This document shows positions 59,559-64,000 of a stretch of 64,000 bases of DNA, in pieces. Origin of the DNA: Alopecurus myosuroides (taxonomy: Eukaryota > Streptophyta > Magnoliopsida > Poales > Poaceae); NCBI GenBank assembly GCA_028641055.1, contig CM054057.1, positions 728,410,484 to 728,474,483 on the forward strand, read 5' to 3'. Made by a program: the position numbers and the translations under genes. Positions within the stretch are counted from its first letter, which is position 1. Each line of letters begins with the position of its first letter. The notes under the pieces were generated by a model, which was given only the letters and a program-made list of their open reading frames with translations, was not told where the DNA came from and did not search any database.

Positions 59559-60904
59559 ACGACGACGTTGAGACCGACGATCTTTACGACACCCCTTCTG
59601 AGGATCTAGCCCAGTACCCGGCTACTGAGTTTGCAGGCAAGTTATCACTCACATGAACCATTGTGTTCCTTTCAACATTGGTTACCGATACTTTCCGTTG
59701 TCTATTTCTGCTAGCCATATGTATCGTTGCTTCTGTTACGAACCTATCACATGATCCCCTGAACCCTGATATTTCCTCACATCCAGTCCTATAACCCCGT
59801 TGCTTGGGCCCATGTCTTACTAGCATGCTTAGGGTTGTGTTGCTCGAGGCTGTTAGCAGTTACTTTCTGTTATTATATTCTGTTATATTTTGGGGCTCGA
59901 TGTTAAACAACAACCTGTTAATTTGAGGTAATAATAAATTGCTGATAAGGCACCGGCAGGAGGCCCGGCGTGGTTTTGAGGCCTGCTAGTGTCGACCCTA
60001 ATTAGGGAAAGGGTCTTGTCTACTGATCCATGATGAGCGCACTATCCGCATGTGGGAAGCGTGTATGCCCCCCCCCCCTCAATTTGATTCGATTCGCATC
60101 TCGTCCAAATCACCACACTTAGTTCGGGCTTTCCATTTGATGCACGCATATGCAGGCCAGGGTGGAATTTTTGTAGTCGGCATTTAGGGCGGCGTGGTCT
60201 TCCAGTGCTATGAGGGTCCCCTTTTCTTCGTGGGGCTCGATTAGCCGCGCACGCACATCACGTGGTGCTTTGGGCTTGATGCGAAGAAGAGTTGAGTTGT
60301 GTTGAGTGCCCCGCTTGGTGGGAAAGGCCTTCCCATCTGGCGGGTTATTCTTACGTGTACGGCCAAATTGGTGCACCCCTTCAGGGATAAATCTTCTCGA
60401 GAAGCCGTGTTTTCCGCGGTTATGGTTAACTTGGTGAAAGTACTGGCTAACAAGTACTCAGAACAACTTACACCTAACTAATGATAACTTGACTAGTAAT
60501 AGGATTATTGACACAACAATTTGACCCATCATTAATCCAACTGTGTGAGTTATCCTCGGATTGCTTCTTTGGATAAGGGGCGGGGTCCAGGATGGGTTTG
60601 CTTGGTGGTTAGTTGTAGTTGGTTACGATACGCTATCTTATCCCCTTTCTGATAGCTGGAAGTTGTAGTTTGTTCTGTAGTTGGTTAGTGCAGTCAGTTG
60701 CAGCATCTTTTATACCCCTTTCTTCCGTTGAACCCAAGGCATCTGTGCTTGGTGTTGACAGGCTACACTTTGGTGAACTGTGAGTCTTGCTTGCCAGTAC
60801 GTTTATGTACTGACCCCTTTGGGGCTGTGGTTTCCGCAGACTACGCTTACGAGGATCCCCGTGACGGCTACTACGTGGAGTTCGACGAGGCTGCTGACGA
60901 GTAG
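59559..60904 (+). CDS. Spliced acidic ORF inside LTR (59559-59636, 60840-60904), 5' end unknown
   Basis: The first exon follows TTCTCGGATAG and ends TTTGCAG before GCAAGT (a GC-AG intron). The second follows TTTCCGCAG and ends GAGTAG at 60904. The two join in phase to about 46 open codons, strongly acidic (DDVETDDLYD, then YYVEFDEAADE). The first coding exon has not been found; it probably lies in the GC-rich leader near 57890-58070, where a donor CCG/GTGAGC occurs. The homologous exons at 2733-2795 and 4042-4137 support real splicing units. No known domain. Confidence 0.4.
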
Positions 60905-61376
60905 TTAGCGGACCCGGGCAGGATCCGAGACATCGTGGATGGGCTCCGTTTTCTTTCATTCCCGGCTTCTTAAGCCTATTTGGATTTGTCTGTACTCAGA
61001 CCCTTTGAATGCTTCCGCTGAGATGTAATGATGTTATGTTGGGACATGTGTCCTCTGGATGATTGTATTTGCTATCTCTGCTCTAGTGAGAGCTATTTGC
61101 ACCTTATTTCACTCTTTTGTGTCTTAGAGATATGTTATGTTATCATCTTGTTCAAAGCCGTTGACGTACCATGTGTGTATGGTATGAAGTACGTCAGCGG
61201 TAGTAACCTGATTTCTATGGGATAGTTTACATCGACGGTGAATAGTAAAGATTGGTTGTCACACGTAAGTGTTGGCCTACTCGTAAGAGATGCGGGTGCC
61301 GGTAAGCCCCGTAATCCAATCAAAATACTGTTCAGTTCGTACGGTGAGTATCCTCTAGAAGTCCGGGTGTGACAAA

Positions 61377-61389
61377 TGGTATCAGAGCC
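61377..61389 (+). other. Primer binding site, Met-tRNA type
   Basis: TGGTATCAGAGCC two bases after the LTR end. Confidence 0.75.
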
Positions 61390-61913
61390 TGTCTGCCTGT
61401 AGGATCCCTTTTACTGGTCGCAGTTGAGTCTAGAAACTATTCTGTAGCTATATAGGAAAAATGAAACGTGAGAGTAGGAATTCTGCCATTTTTCTTCTTT
61501 CCCCACCCACCCACCCTTTTCTGGTAAGGAAGTGCAACGTTGTTTTCTGTTCTCACCTAAACTTTCAAGTTAGGATTTCACGAATCCTGGTTTCTTTAGG
61601 ATAGTTATATCTACTAGACCATAGGAATGGAGGTGGTTGTGACATGATTTATCATGTTGCCTACTCACGATTGAGAACGGAGGCGTGTAAGCCCTGGAAG
61701 CAAATCCTCTATCCCTTACGCAGTAGATATTGATCCTTTAGAAGCCCGGATGGGTTTTCCGTAGTACCTCAGGAGTTTTGGTCTCGTGTTTCCCGTTGTT
61801 GCTTCGATATCCTGTTCTTCTCAACATCCTTTTCGTCCGTTGAAACCTTGTTGTTGCTTTCCACTTCAGTTCTTCTACCGGCGTCGAATCAAAACATCCC
61901 CGATCATCTGTAG

Positions 61914-62490
61914 ATGGATCTCAGGTTCTTCCCGCAGGTGGTTCGGATGACTCGTTGCGAGAGCACTGCCGGTTATCCGGAGATGCTGAGGGACATGGTC
62001 ACTTATCTGGGGTTCCGTTGGGCACCAGAGTACCAGGTCTACGAGCAGCAGCGAGAGTTTGACCAGACCTACTACCAGGCTATCGTCTACATTCTGTCAG
62101 ATGATGGCATGAGCGTTGTCCACCGCTACGAGGCAGTAGGTTCCACAGTGGATATGGCTGTGCAGCAGGCAGCTTACGTGAGTCTCACCGTCCTTCGTGC
62201 TGACTACTGGGGATTTGACGATTCTATCTATCGCCACATCCCCCGTGGTTACATCACTTCGGAGGGAGCTCACTTCACTCTCTACGAAAACCTGGATGTC
62301 TACGAGCATGATAACACCAGGCTGCACACCACCGCTCAGTTTGTGAGGCACAGTGACGCAGTTGCCACCACACTGTCTCAGCAGTTGGCTTCCGTCAGAG
62401 AGCAGCTCTACCTTGCTTTGACTCGTCTGGCGACGTACACCACAGACTTTGTTGGAGATGAGCGCTTTGCACGTTTCGATCAGCCAGTTG
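61914..62490 (+). CDS. ORF of the long-LTR element, dsRNA-binding-like fold, 3'-truncated
   Basis: 192 codons before the Gyp LTR interrupts it; two more residues and a stop are contributed by that LTR. The ATG at 61914 is the first in frame, about 520 bp after the primer site. Residues 23-95 show the order of a dsRNA-binding domain: helix EMLRDMVTYLGF, strands APEYQVYEQQ and YYQAIVYIL, strand VVHRYEAVGS, then helix with AVQQAAYVSLTVL resembling the conserved AxxxAAxxAL end. The Lys pair that usually contacts RNA is missing. A second part (residues 130-190) is predicted helical. It is in the position of gag but shows no gag, zinc or protease motif. Function uncertain. Confidence 0.5.
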
Positions 62491-62969
62491 TGATGGGGGG
62501 ATGATAACCCGGTAGGCCAAACTCCAAGGAGTAACCCGGCCCAAAGGACGCTGTGCAGGATCCAGCTAAGGATAAGGAAACCTATGAAGGCCCAAGCTTG
62601 TAGGCCTGGTAACCCGGATTGTGGGTTACTGTAAAGGAAGGTCAGGGTTTGTGCGCCGTGTCCGGGTAGGATCCAGGATGCGCCTTGGAGAATAAGACAG
62701 GGGGTACGGGTGCTTTATAAACCGACCCCCAGGTCTAGTTTAGGCAGAGATCTAAGAACCCTAGCACTATCGCTTGATATCGAGCATCTAGTGTAATCCC
62801 AGAGTTGAGTTGTTGTATCAAGATCGGAGACTCGGCGACTTTGATTGCCGGCTACCAGATCGAATTGCACCATGTTTTCCTCTGAGCTAAACCCTCTCCC
62901 AAACACCTGTGTCGTCTTGCCCCAAGATCAGTTACCCCCGGTAACGTCTGCCGTGATTATCCCACGACA
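62491..62969 (+). repeat. 5' LTR of Gyp copy 4
   Basis: 479 bp, begins TGATGGGGGGATGATAACCC, ends CCCACGACA; a TATA box lies near 62715. The primer site follows at 62972-62989 with one change (CCTTGG for CCGTGG). Confidence 0.9.
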
Positions 62970-64000
62970 GTTGGCGCCCACCTTGGGGCCTGCGTCCAAA
63001 GGTGTTTACATCACGGGAGAAGCTCGGAAGAGCATGGGGAATCTTGTCGTCGGCGAAATCTACATCGACCGCAAAGGAGAAAAGATGGTGGACGATTCCG
63101 GCTGGGGGCCAGAGTCGGATCACCTCGAATCCGGATCCGTCGTGACAATCGGCCAGATCAGCGTCTTCATTGGTATGGTATGTACTTCCAATTCGATCCC
63201 TGACAATATTGGATCTGATTCTGTGCCAGGAGAAGCCACTTCTATCCGATCAGATGATGAAGAATCGATTGGAACGACACATCCGGCAGAAGAACCCATC
63301 GCGGAGTGGCAACAGCCGGAGGAGCCGGCATGGACCCGCGCGACCGGATCGAAAGAGAAGATGATACGGGTCTATCCTGGATCTGCTGGAAAACCGGTAT
63401 GAGGAGGAAAACGGCGAGGAAGAACAGCATGAATTTACACGGGTATCGTACGCCGAGTTGCAGTCTATGCGGCTCCCGCGGCCAATCTCAATCAAGGAAA
63501 CGCAACCGCAGCATCAGTCGGGGCGGCTCAGGCAGTGGCCCAGCAGCAGGGCGCGGCTAACGGAGACCCGGTTTTGGCCCGGGTTGATGGGGAGTCGGCA
63601 TTAGTAACCAGCCGTGCAGCAGATGAGGAGTTGCATGCAAACACGTTCGGATTCCTGGGAAACCGGACACCAGGGGCGGGTCCTTCGAACCCGCGCCACC
63701 CGGCCTTATTCGATAATAATCTGATTCTAGACCCCACGGTTCTTGCAACGGTTATTACTCCGGAAAACGCAGCGGAACGTGTCAGGGATCTGGATGTGGC
63801 TCGTCGTGCGCTGGAACAGCAAAGAAGGCAGGTAGAGGCAGAAAGGCAAGGGATGGCCACGGCAGCGTGAGCTGGATGCGCTGGAAACTCGGCTCCGAGA
63901 GGAAACGTCTAGAGTGCATCAAAGGCATCAAACCAGGTTGCCAACAACGGGCGGGGTTATTAATCCGGCTAATTTATTTGTCACACCTCAGGATCAGCCG
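62872..64000 (+). pseudogene. gag N-terminal part of Gyp copy 4, frameshifted
   Basis: ATG at 62872 in the LTR, frame open through the primer site and GVYITGEARKSMGNLVVGEI to about 63340, where a small deletion shifts it; the gag frame resumes in another phase at 63535-63870 (coiled-coil region DVARRALEQQRRQVE) and shifts again near 63862. The gag core and protease lie beyond the window. Confidence 0.8.

Larger units (their letters stand above)
56909..61374 (+). repeat. 5' LTR of the long-LTR element
   Basis: 4466 bp from TGTAACATCCC to GTGTGACA. Architecture resembles a gene: AT-rich U3, TATA box (57745-57750), GC-rich leader, tRNA-like module, AT-rich intron-like section with 159-bp period, exon, long intron with GC donor, terminal exon with stop. 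Its tail differs from that of the GTCACA family but the order of parts is the same. Confidence 0.8.
56909..62490 (+). mobile_element. Long-LTR element with ORF, truncated by Gyp copy 4
   Basis: 5' LTR (56909-61374), Met-tRNA primer site and start of the interior with an ORF. The left flank TGACC (56904-56908) is the candidate target duplication. Inserted in Gyp pol. The remainder lies beyond Gyp copy 4, outside the window. Confidence 0.8.
62491..64000 (+). mobile_element. Gyp copy 4: Gypsy element, 5' end only
   Basis: LTR (62491-62969), primer site and gag start, continuing beyond the window. The flank AGTTG (62486-62490) is the expected target duplication. Confidence 0.9.

Overview
The window is a block of nested transposable elements from a large grass genome, most likely a pooid grass of the wheat, barley or oat type. 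The evidence is the set of element types: an Athila/Sabrina-like element with a tRNA-Asp type primer site, a SIRE/Maximus-like Copia element, a tRNA-Lys-primed Gypsy family with an antisense gene, very long LTRs with Met-tRNA primer sites, and a Helitron. I see no host gene, rRNA, functional tRNA gene or CRISPR array.

Layout, left to right. 1-1215 is the 5' end of a minus-strand Gypsy element (called Gyp here) inserted in a long LTR (1216-4383, plus). That LTR abuts an inverted, 3'-truncated relative (4384-8255, minus), which sits in the interior of an Athila-like element (8256-15744, minus, arranged interior-LTR-interior-LTR). A second Gyp copy (minus) enters that last LTR at 15745. It is the main host of the rest of the window: 3' LTR at 15745-16219, an antisense multi-exon gene (plus) at 17411-19500 and 53078-54061, and integrase and RNase H (minus) at 55156-56908.

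A Copia element (19652-53072, minus, target duplication GCAGG) splits the antisense gene at a splice acceptor. The Copia element carries a spliced extra ORF downstream of pol. It is itself split by a young, complete but non-autonomous third Gyp copy (27925-40403, plus, duplication GTGTG, two differences between its 479-bp LTRs), and by an 8.7-kb element made almost wholly of 4.1-kb LTRs (41041-49770, plus, duplication GAGAT). The young Gyp copy holds a Helitron (33762-36287) in an intron of its antisense gene. At 56909 another long-LTR element (plus) enters Gyp pol. It has a primer site and an ORF with a possible dsRNA-binding fold, and is cut at 62491 by a fourth Gyp copy (plus) that runs off the window.

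Most coding regions carry frameshifts or stops. The exceptions are the gag-protease ORF of the young Gyp copy, which starts inside the LTR and reads through the primer site, and the ORF at 61914. The most interesting unexplained structures are: tRNA-like A/B-box modules inside the long LTRs; small spliced exons inside those LTRs; a strict 159-bp period in their AT-rich part; palindromic CCGGA-ATA-TCCGG arrays shared by the Copia LTR and a putative internal Copia promoter; and the promoter-bearing antisense gene of Gyp.
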